Shown in pieces: positions 1 through 7,541 of a stretch of 36,195 nt of DNA. The stretch is from assembly GCA_023382575.1 (NCBI GenBank), contig JAHDWC010000017.1, positions 1-36,195 on the forward strand, given 5' to 3'. Under the pieces are notes generated by a model. It worked only from the letters and a program-made list of their open reading frames with translations. It ran no database searches and had not been told where the DNA came from. The translations under genes were made by a program, and so were the position numbers. Position 1 is the first letter of the stretch, and each line of letters begins with the position of its first letter. Source of the stretch: Anaerolineales bacterium. Its GTDB lineage: Bacteria > Chloroflexota > Anaerolineae > Anaerolineales > Villigracilaceae.

Positions 1-307
1 CCTCGTCGAAGTTATGGAGTTTGATGCCACTGCCTCTCCCCGAAACACGGTGGACTTCCGTCCAACGCAGGGTTTTTGAGCCGAGCAAATTTTGCACCGT
101 AATCTCGTCATCCGAGAGAATCACTTTGGATGAATGTGCCAGGAAGAGCACTGCAAATATGAACAGGACGAAGCCAATAATGGGCAGAATGATCGTGACC
201 GAATCTGAACCCAGCCCAAAGAGGACTGGGACCAAAAAAGCTATAAAAAACAAAACGATCAAGCTCAATGAAGCGGCAGAATTTTTATATACACGCGGTT
301 GGTTCAT
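1..307 (-). CDS. PH-domain membrane protein, N-terminal part (runs off the left edge)
   Basis: Read on the minus strand from ATG at 307, an open frame of 102 codons reaches the window edge without a stop. It starts MNQPRVYKNSAASLSL and has two adjacent hydrophobic segments, about residues 12-30 and 38-57, so it is a two-helix membrane anchor. The segment after them (KVILSDDEITVQN, then a Leu/Trp-rich strand and TEVHRV) has the strand pattern of bacterial PH (bPH2-like) domains, where a 'W-x-E-I/V' strand follows a 'D-E-I' strand. A purine-rich stretch (AGAGAGAAG) lies just before the ATG. The role is unknown; such proteins are usually membrane-anchored scaffolds. The family call rests on pattern only. 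Confidence 0.6.
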   Translation of the reverse strand, partial: MNQPRVYKNSAASLSLIVLFFIAFLVPVLFGLGSDSVTIILPIIGFVLFIFAVLFLAHSSKVILSDDEITVQNLLGSKTLRWTEVHRVSGRGSGIKLHNFDE

Positions 308-347
308 GGTCTCTTCTCTCTACACATTTCTTTACGAAAAATAATGA

Positions 348-362
348 GATGCGTCTCGCATC
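348..362. repeat. Short inverted repeat in the divergent intergenic region
   Basis: GATGCG and CGCATC are separated by three bases. The repeat lies between the leftward PH-domain gene and the rightward DUF389 gene. On the minus strand it is followed by a short T-rich run. It could be an operator or a small hairpin; nothing further can be supported. Confidence 0.3.
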
Positions 363-434
363 GGCTTAATCATACAACACGGAACTGTAATCTTCCATCC
401 GGTATCGGTACTACCCTCCCAGCCATCATGCTTG

Positions 435-440
435 TATAAT
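435..440 (+). promoter_or_regulatory. -10 box TATAAT for the DUF389 gene (leaderless start)
   Basis: A perfect TATAAT ends six bases before the ATG at 447, so transcription should begin at or next to the start codon. No Shine-Dalgarno is present. No good -35 hexamer is seen about 17 bases upstream. Confidence 0.55.
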
Positions 441-446
441 GGACAC

Positions 447-1760
447 ATGTCATTACCCGATGATCCCATTCTGCCGAACGAGCCGCCGCGCCCTCCGCGT
501 GAGGACGCTTCCTCAACGCAGCGTCTCCGCCGCAGACGCGCGACGCGCCGCTCGTCCATTCCCACTGACGCCGAAGGGCAGGCTGCGTTAATCGCATCCC
601 TCGCCCGCCGCGCCTATCCATCCATTGAGTTGTTCGTCTTTTCGCTGGTCTGTGGAGCGATCCTCGGGCTGGGCTTTTTGTTGAACTCGCAACCGGTGTT
701 GTTGCTAGGCATTTTGGTCGCCCCGCTGATGACTCCCTGGGTGGGTTTTCTGCTTGCCCAGTTGACCGGCTTGCTTCGTTTTATGTTCGAAACGGTCATG
801 GCGCTGCTCATCAGCCTCGTGCTGATCTTCATCGGCGGATTGATCACCGGCTTCGCGGCAAACATTTTGCCAGACATGGCGCGCGACAACGTCTATCTTC
901 ACACGCGCATTTGGCTGCCTGCGTTGGTGGTGCTTGCCATCGGTGCGACAACGTTGGTGGCGTCCTTTGCGCGTTCTGAAGAGAAGCCCTTCCTGCCCAG
1001 CGTCATCGTAGCGTATCTGTTTTTCCTGCCGATCAACGCGGCTGGTTTTGGCATTGGCGCCGGACTGCCAGATGTCTGGCTGCAAGGCTTGCTTGTCTTC
1101 CTTACTCACTTCGCACTGGCGAGTGTACTGGGTTTGCTGACGTTGTTCATCCTGCGGCTCAAACCTTCCACCGGCGGCATCATCCTCAGCGGAATCTCGC
1201 TCGTGGTCTTCATCGGCTTTTTGGCGGTGGTGATGGGATCGGGTTCCCCGTTCTCCGCATCGGCTTCACAGCCCACGCCGACGGCGCAAACTTCCGTCTC
1301 GGCTGCGCCTCCCACTACGACGCCAAGTCTATCTGTCACTCCTTCAGCGACTCCACGCCCGACGAACACGTCCGCGCGCCACACCCCCACAGCCACCAAA
1401 GGGACAGCCAGCCCCATCCCGTTGACGCTTGAGGTCACCCTCCCGCCGACGGAAACCCCCACGGTCACACTCACCATTCAACCCACGCCCACTTACGGAC
1501 GAATCTCTGCCAACGAGGGCGGTGGTGCCAATCTGCGCGATGCGCCCGGCGGCACGTATGTGATGACACTGCTCAACGGCACCATCGTCGAAACCTACTC
1601 CGAGTTTGAGGAAGTCAACGGCGTGACCTGGGTCAAGGTGTATATCACGCTCAATGGTCAGCAGATCGAAGGCTGGCTACTGGAATCGGTCATCGCTTAC
1701 GCTACGCCCGCCCCGAACTTCGAAGCGTCACCCACACCGACGAGAACCCCCACTCCATAA
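447..1760 (+). CDS. DUF389 membrane protein with C-terminal SH3b domain
   Basis: The protein is about 437 residues from the ATG at 447. The frame also allows a TTG at 432, but that codon overlaps the promoter -10 box. Several membrane segments span roughly residues 40-260. They include the motif PVLLLGILVAPLMTPWVGF, which matches the 'IsPLMgP' signature of DUF389 proteins, a family of unknown function. After the last helix comes a Thr/Pro/Ser-rich linker (about 270-345). A bacterial SH3-like domain follows (about 350-420, with NLRDAPGG, then GTIVE, then GWL), and the end is again Thr/Pro-rich. SH3b domains usually bind peptidoglycan or cell-surface peptides, so the tail is probably outside the membrane. 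The fusion is unusual because most DUF389 proteins lack an SH3b domain. A strong hairpin follows the stop. Confidence 0.75.
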   Translation: MSLPDDPILPNEPPRPPREDASSTQRLRRRRATRRSSIPTDAEGQAALIASLARRAYPSIELFVFSLVCGAILGLGFLLNSQPVLLLGILVAPLMTPWVGFLLAQLTGLLRFMFETVMALLISLVLIFIGGLITGFAANILPDMARDNVYLHTRIWLPALVVLAIGATTLVASFARSEEKPFLPSVIVAYLFFLPINAAGFGIGAGLPDVWLQGLLVFLTHFALASVLGLLTLFILRLKPSTGGIILSGISLVVFIGFLAVVMGSGSPFSASASQPTPTAQTSVSAAPPTTTPSLSVTPSATPRPTNTSARHTPTATKGTASPIPLTLEVTLPPTETPTVTLTIQPTPTYGRISANEGGGANLRDAPGGTYVMTLLNGTIVETYSEFEEVNGVTWVKVYITLNGQQIEGWLLESVIAYATPAPNFEASPTPTRTPTP

Positions 1761-1770
1761 ATTAACTTCA

Positions 1771-1803
1771 TTTGGAGTCAGGAAGCGAATCCCTGACTCC
1801 AAA
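1771..1803 (+). terminator. Hairpin after the DUF389 gene
   Basis: A perfect 12-bp stem (TTTGGAGTCAGG / CCTGACTCCAAA) with a 9-base loop is followed by TTTAATG. The U-tract is weak, but the position ten bases after the stop fits a terminator. Confidence 0.65.
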
Positions 1804-1847
1804 TTTAATGCCTTAACAAAAACCCATTCGAAAGAGGATTTCAATCC

Positions 1848-3317
1848 ATGCCCATTCACTTCGGTACCGACGGCTGGCGGGCCGTCATCTCGGACAGTTT
1901 CACCTTTGGTAATTTGCGAATGGTCTCACAAGCCATCGCGGACGCTGTCGCTTCGGAACATTGGGACCAGCGAAGCAGCCCCATGGGCAAATCCGAAACC
2001 GTCGACCCAAAGAAGATCGTGATCGGTTTCGACACACGCTTTTTATCAGATCGTTTCGCCGGGGAAGTGGCGCGCGTGCTCGCCGCCAATGGATTTAACG
2101 TCCTGCTTGCCCAATCCGATTCACCCACGCCGGCCATTTCATATGCGGTAAAAAACAACAACGCCATTGCCGGTGTGATGATCACGGCTTCGCACAATGC
2201 GCCGCGGTACAACGGCGTCAAGTTGAAGGGAGCCTTCGGCGGCTCGGCGCTGCCTGAACAATGCCGCCGGGTGGAAGTTTACATCAACGACAATGAGCAA
2301 CAGGCGCGCGGACCTAACTTAATGGATTTCAAAAAGGCGCGCGAAGCGGGCTTGATCCAAAGATTTAATCCCTTGCCGGCGTATTTCGACCACTTGCGCA
2401 AACTCATCAACACCGATGTCATCGCGGAAAATCCGCAGCGCTTCGTGGCAGATGCCATGTACGGGTCAGGGCGAGGCGTGATCAAATCCTTTTTGCAGGG
2501 CACAGGTTGTGAAGTCTACGAGATCCGCGGTGAGATGAATCCCGGTTTCGGCGGCGTGCATCCCGAACCGATCGCCAAATATCTTGGCGCTTTGTCCAGC
2601 GCGGTCAGCTCGGGGTTGGGCAATTTTGGCGTGGTCACAGATGGCGATGCTGACCGCATCGGCGCAATGGACGAACGCGGCAACTTCGTCGACCCGCACA
2701 AGATCATGGCGCTTTCGCTGAAGTATCTGGTCGAAAAACGCGGCATGAGCGGCTCTGTCGTCCGCACGGTTTCGACCACACGCATGATCGACCGCCTCGC
2801 CAAACGTTATGGTATGAAAGTACACGAAACTCCTGTCGGCTTCAATCACATTGCCGACATTATGATGAGCGAAGACGTGTTGATCGGCGGCGAAGAGTCC
2901 GGTGGCATTTCGTTCAAGGGGCACATCCCCGAGGGCGATGGTCCCATCATGGGCTTGCTGTTGGTGGAAATGCTGGCGGCTTCTGGAAAATCGCTCGGCG
3001 AAATGGTGGATGACCTGCTGGCGGATGTCGGTCCTGCCTTTTACGAGCGTGTGGACTTGCGCCTCAGCCGCCCCGTAGCCAAAGCCGAGATGACAGAGTT
3101 TCTCACCCAGAAAGCGCCCGTGGAAATTGGCAGCGAAAAAGTGACCGAAATCAGTCAACGCGATGGTGTGAAATACATCATGTCTGACGATTCGTGGCTG
3201 TTGGTGCGCCCGTCTGGCACGGAGCCGGTTCTGCGAGTCTACGCTGAAGGGCGCACGCAGGATATGGTCAAGGCGCTCATCGGCTACGGGCGGACTGTAG
3301 CAGAGAGCGTGGTCTAG
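1848..3317 (+). CDS. Phosphoglucomutase/phosphomannomutase (alpha-D-phosphohexomutase family)
   Basis: This is a complete 489-residue phosphohexomutase. It interconverts hexose 1- and 6-phosphates through a phosphoserine enzyme. All four family signatures are present: the active-site serine loop TASHN (113-117, Ser115), the metal-binding loop DGDADR (265-270), the sugar-binding loop GGEESGG (347-353) and the phosphate-binding loop RPSGTEP (454-460). An AAAGAGG Shine-Dalgarno lies nine bases before the ATG. Sequence alone does not settle glucose versus mannose preference. Glucose 1-phosphate would feed GlgC at 11685-12932, and mannose 1-phosphate would feed GDP-mannose for a mannosyl solute. 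The gene ends in a strong bidirectional terminator. Confidence 0.93.
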   Translation: MPIHFGTDGWRAVISDSFTFGNLRMVSQAIADAVASEHWDQRSSPMGKSETVDPKKIVIGFDTRFLSDRFAGEVARVLAANGFNVLLAQSDSPTPAISYAVKNNNAIAGVMITASHNAPRYNGVKLKGAFGGSALPEQCRRVEVYINDNEQQARGPNLMDFKKAREAGLIQRFNPLPAYFDHLRKLINTDVIAENPQRFVADAMYGSGRGVIKSFLQGTGCEVYEIRGEMNPGFGGVHPEPIAKYLGALSSAVSSGLGNFGVVTDGDADRIGAMDERGNFVDPHKIMALSLKYLVEKRGMSGSVVRTVSTTRMIDRLAKRYGMKVHETPVGFNHIADIMMSEDVLIGGEESGGISFKGHIPEGDGPIMGLLLVEMLAASGKSLGEMVDDLLADVGPAFYERVDLRLSRPVAKAEMTEFLTQKAPVEIGSEKVTEISQRDGVKYIMSDDSWLLVRPSGTEPVLRVYAEGRTQDMVKALIGYGRTVAESVV

Positions 3318-3330
3318 ATTAAGGAATAAC

Positions 3331-3366
3331 AAAAGAGGACGATGACTTGGGTCATCGTCCTCTTTT
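3331..3366. terminator. Bidirectional intrinsic terminator
   Basis: A 16-bp perfect stem (AAAAGAGGACGATGAC and its complement) with loop TTGG is flanked by A and T runs on the two sides. It serves the mutase gene on the plus strand and the convergent LPNTG gene on the minus strand. Confidence 0.9.
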
Positions 3367-3381
3367 TGGTTCTAGAAAAAG

Positions 3382-3957
3382 CTATCGCACGGGGGTGGCG
3401 CGCAATCTGCGAGCCAGCAAGATGACGATAATAAACGCAAGCGCCATCACGACCAATCCCGGCACACCGAAGTCATCCACGAAGCCGGTGTTGGGCAACA
3501 AGGTGGAGGTGGGGACAATGGTCAATTGGGCGATGGCCGCTTGAGTCAGCGCCGCGCCGACGGTAGCAGTGGCAGCTGCGGGCGTACCCGCATCCAACGC
3601 GCTGAAACTGGTTGCATTGGGATCGGGCGTTTCAGTGGCGGTGGCAACTGCGACAACTGCGGTAGCAGTCGGCGGTTCGGTGGCGGTCGGCAAAATGGAC
3701 GCTTCAAAAGTGGCGGTCAATGCCTGGTTGATAAAGTCGTTATTGGCGGCGGCTGTCGCAGCGGCCGACGTAGCTTGGGCTTGCTGTGCGGCGCGCGTCT
3801 GCGAACTGAAGAGATAAACGCCCACCAAACAGGCGATGGAGATCAGGATAATTCCGCCCAAAATCGCAGCCGCGATGAGGAATGTGCGGTTATTGTTTGA
3901 CTCCTCGGGAAGCGGGGCATCATCGGGGGTATCGAAATTGTTATCGTCGAAAGACAT
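3382..3957 (-). CDS. Putative cell-wall-anchored protein with LPNTG sorting signal
   Basis: This 191-residue protein has an acidic, Asp/Glu-rich N-terminus (1-22) and a strong membrane helix (about 25-50). An Ala/Thr/Pro-rich region (60-150) follows. The C-terminus has LPNTG at 154-158, a hydrophobic helix (about 164-182) and a basic end ARRLRATPVR. That C-terminal order (LPxTG, helix, positive tail) is the sortase cell-wall sorting signal. An AGGAGAG Shine-Dalgarno precedes the ATG. The gene is 60 bases downstream of the MutL-associated gene and may belong to that operon. The additional N-terminal helix is not a typical cleavable signal peptide, because it follows 24 acidic residues. No sortase is encoded in the window. 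Confidence 0.7.
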   Translation of the reverse strand: MSFDDNNFDTPDDAPLPEESNNNRTFLIAAAILGGIILISIACLVGVYLFSSQTRAAQQAQATSAAATAAANNDFINQALTATFEASILPTATEPPTATAVVAVATATETPDPNATSFSALDAGTPAAATATVGAALTQAAIAQLTIVPTSTLLPNTGFVDDFGVPGLVVMALAFIIVILLARRLRATPVR

Positions 3958-4017
3958 GGAGCACTCTCCTGATTAGTGTATCAACCACAAAATACCTGAG
4001 ATAAGAACTGGGAGATA

Positions 4018-5073
4018 TTATCCCACAACTTCAAGGTTTACGAGCGGAACCACGACGGTCTCGCCATTCTCAAGCTTGACTTCCGCCGCAGGAGCACGCA
4101 ATCCACTGGGAAGGGTGGTCTGTCCCGGCTTGATGGTCAGAATCGAGCCGATCATTCCCATGGCTGGCTGACGGCGCATACGCACCTGCAATCCCGGCGC
4201 GAGAGTTTCCACCTCCCGCGGAGGAGGCGGGTCGGAAGAGATCGGTAAGGGAATGATCACTTCGGGTCGTGCGCCTGTGTAACGATCATAGGCTTCGGCG
4301 TTGAGTGTCACTTCGCGTTTGGCGTTGGTGCTGAGCAATTTATGGGCGGCTGAGTTCATTGGCAGAGCGCCAAACCCATCTGTGACCAGAATGGGATAGC
4401 GCATCTCGCGCGCCTTTGAAAGTAGCGACGGGAAGATGCTGGAGAGGATCAACCCGCGCACGGGCAAGTCCGCGGCAGCTTGCAGGGTTTCAGCATCTTT
4501 GACGATCCCGGCAAGGATGACCGAACCGCGCAGACTCACGTCCAGACGACCAACTGTCAGCACACTCTCAGGCGTCTCAGTGAGATTCACCAACGTCCCC
4601 GTGTCGATGCGCCCATTGCCCCACACGCCTTGTACCAAGCCGCCAGCGGTCTGAATCAACACACCGCGGTTGGGAATGATCTCCTTCACAATGCCGGGAA
4701 TGCCAGCACGTAATTCCATTTTGGTTTCGCCAGCTTCCATCAAGACCTGACCGCCACCCACGGCCACGACACGTCCATCGCGGGGCGCGCGTACCGAGCG
4801 TGGGAAGATGCCTTTACCCACGGCGATTTCCGCGCCAGATGGGATTTGGTCATCCACTTTGCAGCGGATCAAACTGTCTGCCATGTTAGGCGAGACATTC
4901 AACAGGCGGGCAACGTCCAATAAGACATGTTCGCGCGCCCAACGGGTCTCGGCGATCAAATCACTCGGCGTAACCTTTTGGTGAAGGCGGGCATGGACTG
5001 TCCCAGAGATGGGAAGCACTCGCTCGCGGATAATGGAGGTCAAACCGATCACATGTAATACAGGGGCATCCAT
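4018..5073 (-). CDS. Uncharacterised partner protein of the MutL-family gene
   Basis: I do not recognise a named family. The protein is about 351 residues from ATG 5073. The alternative ATG at 5079 forms an ATGA overlap with the upstream stop but lies only three bases after GGAGG, whereas 5073 has the ideal nine-base spacing. The N-terminal 90 residues look helical. A Gly/Val-rich middle (about 90-180, with VAVGGGQVLMEAGE and GIVKEIIPNRGVLIQTAGG) resembles a barrel-sandwich or biotinyl-like fold. Around 200-245 a Rossmann-like alpha/beta stretch contains RGLILSSI and ILVTDGFG. There is no signal peptide or membrane helix, so it is cytosolic. Direct coupling to the MutL-like gene suggests the two act together. 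Confidence 0.6.
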   Translation of the reverse strand: MDAPVLHVIGLTSIIRERVLPISGTVHARLHQKVTPSDLIAETRWAREHVLLDVARLLNVSPNMADSLIRCKVDDQIPSGAEIAVGKGIFPRSVRAPRDGRVVAVGGGQVLMEAGETKMELRAGIPGIVKEIIPNRGVLIQTAGGLVQGVWGNGRIDTGTLVNLTETPESVLTVGRLDVSLRGSVILAGIVKDAETLQAAADLPVRGLILSSIFPSLLSKAREMRYPILVTDGFGALPMNSAAHKLLSTNAKREVTLNAEAYDRYTGARPEVIIPLPISSDPPPPREVETLAPGLQVRMRRQPAMGMIGSILTIKPGQTTLPSGLRAPAAEVKLENGETVVVPLVNLEVVG

Positions 5074-5075
5074 CG

Positions 5076-6833
5076 TCATCCGCCTCCGAGAGTCCAGTTC
5101 CATTTTTTGAGAAGCTCACGCCGACGCACAGCATCTGTCGGCAGATCCAGCGGACGTCCGCGCCCGTCGAAGACAACGCCCAACGCTCCACCACTGACCG
5201 GGATGGTTCCGCCTCGTCCGGGACCAAAGCCAACGTTCGCGCCATGCAGACATTGGATGGTCAACTTTCCGGTTTCGCCGATGGCGAGTGGCAGAGTTTC
5301 GAGGCTGCCATATTTCAATTCGACTTGCGCCTCGACGCCGGTTTCATAAGTCAGTTTTGCACGCAAAATGGACGTGCCATAACGAGCAGAAACAACCGGC
5401 GAAACGACTGTACCCACGCTGAGAAATGCACCAGACTCAAGTACCTGCACTGGCAGAATGTTATTTTGTGAAGCCGCTGCACCGAGCAGTGGAAGCAAAT
5501 TGTTCTGGTCGAGGATGATCGTGGTGATGCCCACAGGTTGGATCGTGTCCAAGAGCAGGAGCAGCCCCTGACCCGGACGCGAAGCGTCATTCAGTGCACT
5601 GCCACCAGCCAAGATCGGCTCGAAGAGCGGAGTCAGACCGGGCTTGATCCCTGCTGCATTCTGCGGAAAATCGCGGCGGGCAGATTGCATCGCAAGGTAG
5701 AGAGCCTGTCGCGCTACAGCTTGTGCCACGGCGAGATCTTCCTTCGTAGCCGAGATCGTGGCGGGATACAACGCCTTTTGGTGTAGATAATCACGCAGCA
5801 CGCCCGTGGAAATATCAAGCGATGACCAGCGCAGGATGTCTTCAAGAGAGGTGTAATTCAACAGACCTGTCAGGTTCTCGCCGATCCCAAATTGCGGAAA
5901 CACCTTCAATACGGATTTGTTTTTGAAACCCGCGGCGATGACCGCGGCAGAAACGCCAAGGTCCACGCTGAGGAGCCCTTTTTGCGAGCTATAGACTTTG
6001 GACAGGAAACGCACCATGCGTCCAGCCGCATACGCCGTCGGCAAAATATGCCCGCCCGACCACAGATCGAGCGCATCCACGCCTTTGATCTGGCGCTTGC
6101 GGATGTTGATAACCATGCGAGCCAGTTCGCGTTCGGCAGGATCGATATCTTCGGTTTCAAGCGATGGGCGGATGTTAGGGCTAAAATGCAGGGAGGTCGC
6201 CAATGACCCAACCAGCGTTTTCACCTCCGCTTCCATCTTTTCGTTGCCTGCAAACAAAACGGTGGGACGTTTCTCTTGCGGCATGAGGAAGCTGGCCAAG
6301 CCGATCGGTTCGAGCAGCTTTTGGATCGAGCGCGATGCACCTCCGTCTGTGCCGCCAGCGATGATGAACAGATCGGGACGGTTGCGCATGATGCTGTCAA
6401 TTTGTTGATCAGGCTTGCGGTGATCGCTCAGCCCGATGGTATCCACGATGCGGGTGTAGCTGGTTTCCGTCAAACGCCGCGCACTATCCAGTGAGACATC
6501 TTTTAGCAGTCCGACCACAACCGTCTTGATGGCAGGACCCGCCGAAAGCGTGACCACGAGCGCATCCACCCCCGACCCGTTGGGTTGACTCGGGATCAGG
6601 AGCGAACGCGACGAATCGAGCAGGGTTCGACCCAATATTCTTTGCAAGGTTTCAATCGCATTGCGCGCACCTTCAGAGACATCTTTGAAGGGAGCTTCGG
6701 CTGTGCTTGGCGCAGTGCCAGATGCCACGAAGCGATATTCGCCTTCGATGACATCGAACAATACAGCGCGCGTATTGGCCGCGCCGACATCTATGGCAAG
6801 CAGGGAATTACCGGTGACCAGTGAAGAAGGCAT
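5076..6833 (-). CDS. MutL-family (GlmL-like) ASKHA protein
   Basis: This 585-residue cytosolic protein has an N-terminal ATP-binding signature of the ASKHA (actin/Hsp70/sugar kinase) fold (LLAIDVGAANTRAVLFD, about 12-28). Further Gly-rich phosphate-contact segments are IIAGGTDGGA (about 155-165) and ILAGGSALND (about 406-415). The arrangement resembles the MutL/GlmL family, known from glutamate mutase operons, where GlmL helps maintain the B12 enzyme. No mutase subunit or B12 protein is nearby, so the role here is probably different. The gene starts five bases after the preceding membrane-protein gene with no clear Shine-Dalgarno, which implies translational coupling. Its end overlaps the next gene's start region. 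Confidence 0.7.
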   Translation of the reverse strand: MPSSLVTGNSLLAIDVGAANTRAVLFDVIEGEYRFVASGTAPSTAEAPFKDVSEGARNAIETLQRILGRTLLDSSRSLLIPSQPNGSGVDALVVTLSAGPAIKTVVVGLLKDVSLDSARRLTETSYTRIVDTIGLSDHRKPDQQIDSIMRNRPDLFIIAGGTDGGASRSIQKLLEPIGLASFLMPQEKRPTVLFAGNEKMEAEVKTLVGSLATSLHFSPNIRPSLETEDIDPAERELARMVINIRKRQIKGVDALDLWSGGHILPTAYAAGRMVRFLSKVYSSQKGLLSVDLGVSAAVIAAGFKNKSVLKVFPQFGIGENLTGLLNYTSLEDILRWSSLDISTGVLRDYLHQKALYPATISATKEDLAVAQAVARQALYLAMQSARRDFPQNAAGIKPGLTPLFEPILAGGSALNDASRPGQGLLLLLDTIQPVGITTIILDQNNLLPLLGAAASQNNILPVQVLESGAFLSVGTVVSPVVSARYGTSILRAKLTYETGVEAQVELKYGSLETLPLAIGETGKLTIQCLHGANVGFGPGRGGTIPVSGGALGVVFDGRGRPLDLPTDAVRRRELLKKWNWTLGGG

Positions 6834-6838
6834 GATTT

Positions 6839-7540
6839 CTAGAATATCCCGATAAGCTTGTTTATGAAATCGATCAATGAGGAGAAGCGTTCAATGAATG
6901 CGGTTAATGCGGCGGCGAAAACCCCGGCAAAGATCGCACCCAAGGTGACTCCGATAAAGATGCGCCCGACCCAGGCAATGATCTCGATCAAACCGAAGCG
7001 ATGCATCGTCCCGTTCGCATTTTGACGCGCCCCAAAGTGGAAGTACGCCAGTGATGTGACCACGCCGAACAAGATGACCGCGCCGTTGCCCATGACTTCC
7101 AAGGCATGGATGTTACGTGCAGCTGCCAGTTGCGGGTCGAAGAAATTGATGGTCGCTTCCATTTGCGGCAGCAAAGTTCCCAGCAGTGCGCCGCCAATGG
7201 TCACCGCTGCGCCTGCCCCAACGAGGAATGCCATCGGGAGGCGGGCGAAGCCAGCCATCCGCGACGATATTTTCGTGAGGATGAGTGCTGCGCCAAGCAA
7301 TGGCAGCAGAATCAGCAATTGGTCGACCAACGTCCCACCAAAAATGGCGGCGATCCCTTTATCCCAAAGCTGTGGCTTGAGCACCTGCCAGACGATCACA
7401 GAGCCGACATATCCCGCCGCCGCACCGACGAAGATGTAAATAGTGATGCGGAAAAGCGGATTGTCCCCGACCAAATAACTGAGGACAAAGATGGTAAACA
7501 GAAAACTCAGCAGTCCGCTGATGATGTCAAGATAGTCCAT
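6839..7540 (-). CDS. Multi-pass membrane protein of the WL-motif/MutL operon
   Basis: A 233-residue hydrophobic protein with about five or six predicted membrane helices (roughly 6-24, 30-52, 65-88, 95-118, 145-168 and 185-212). No enzymatic motif is recognised. GGCGGAG lies just before ATG 7540. The preceding stop codon ends one base before the start (TAA-C-ATG), so it is coupled to the upstream gene. It may be a membrane scaffold or channel-like partner in the same complex; its function is unknown. Confidence 0.65.
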   Translation of the reverse strand: MDYLDIISGLLSFLFTIFVLSYLVGDNPLFRITIYIFVGAAAGYVGSVIVWQVLKPQLWDKGIAAIFGGTLVDQLLILLPLLGAALILTKISSRMAGFARLPMAFLVGAGAAVTIGGALLGTLLPQMEATINFFDPQLAAARNIHALEVMGNGAVILFGVVTSLAYFHFGARQNANGTMHRFGLIEIIAWVGRIFIGVTLGAIFAGVFAAALTAFIERFSSLIDFINKLIGIF

Positions 7541-7541
7541 G

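Noticed and set aside
1290-1500. Thr/Pro-rich coding stretch as a tandem repeat or CRISPR-like array
   Set aside because: The codons vary and no constant-length repeat/spacer pattern exists. It is low-complexity protein sequence, as also at 34990-35145.
2466-3332. Minus-strand frame of 288 codons opposite the phosphohexomutase
   Set aside because: The sense strand carries the complete enzyme signatures, and this frame has no recognisable protein features.
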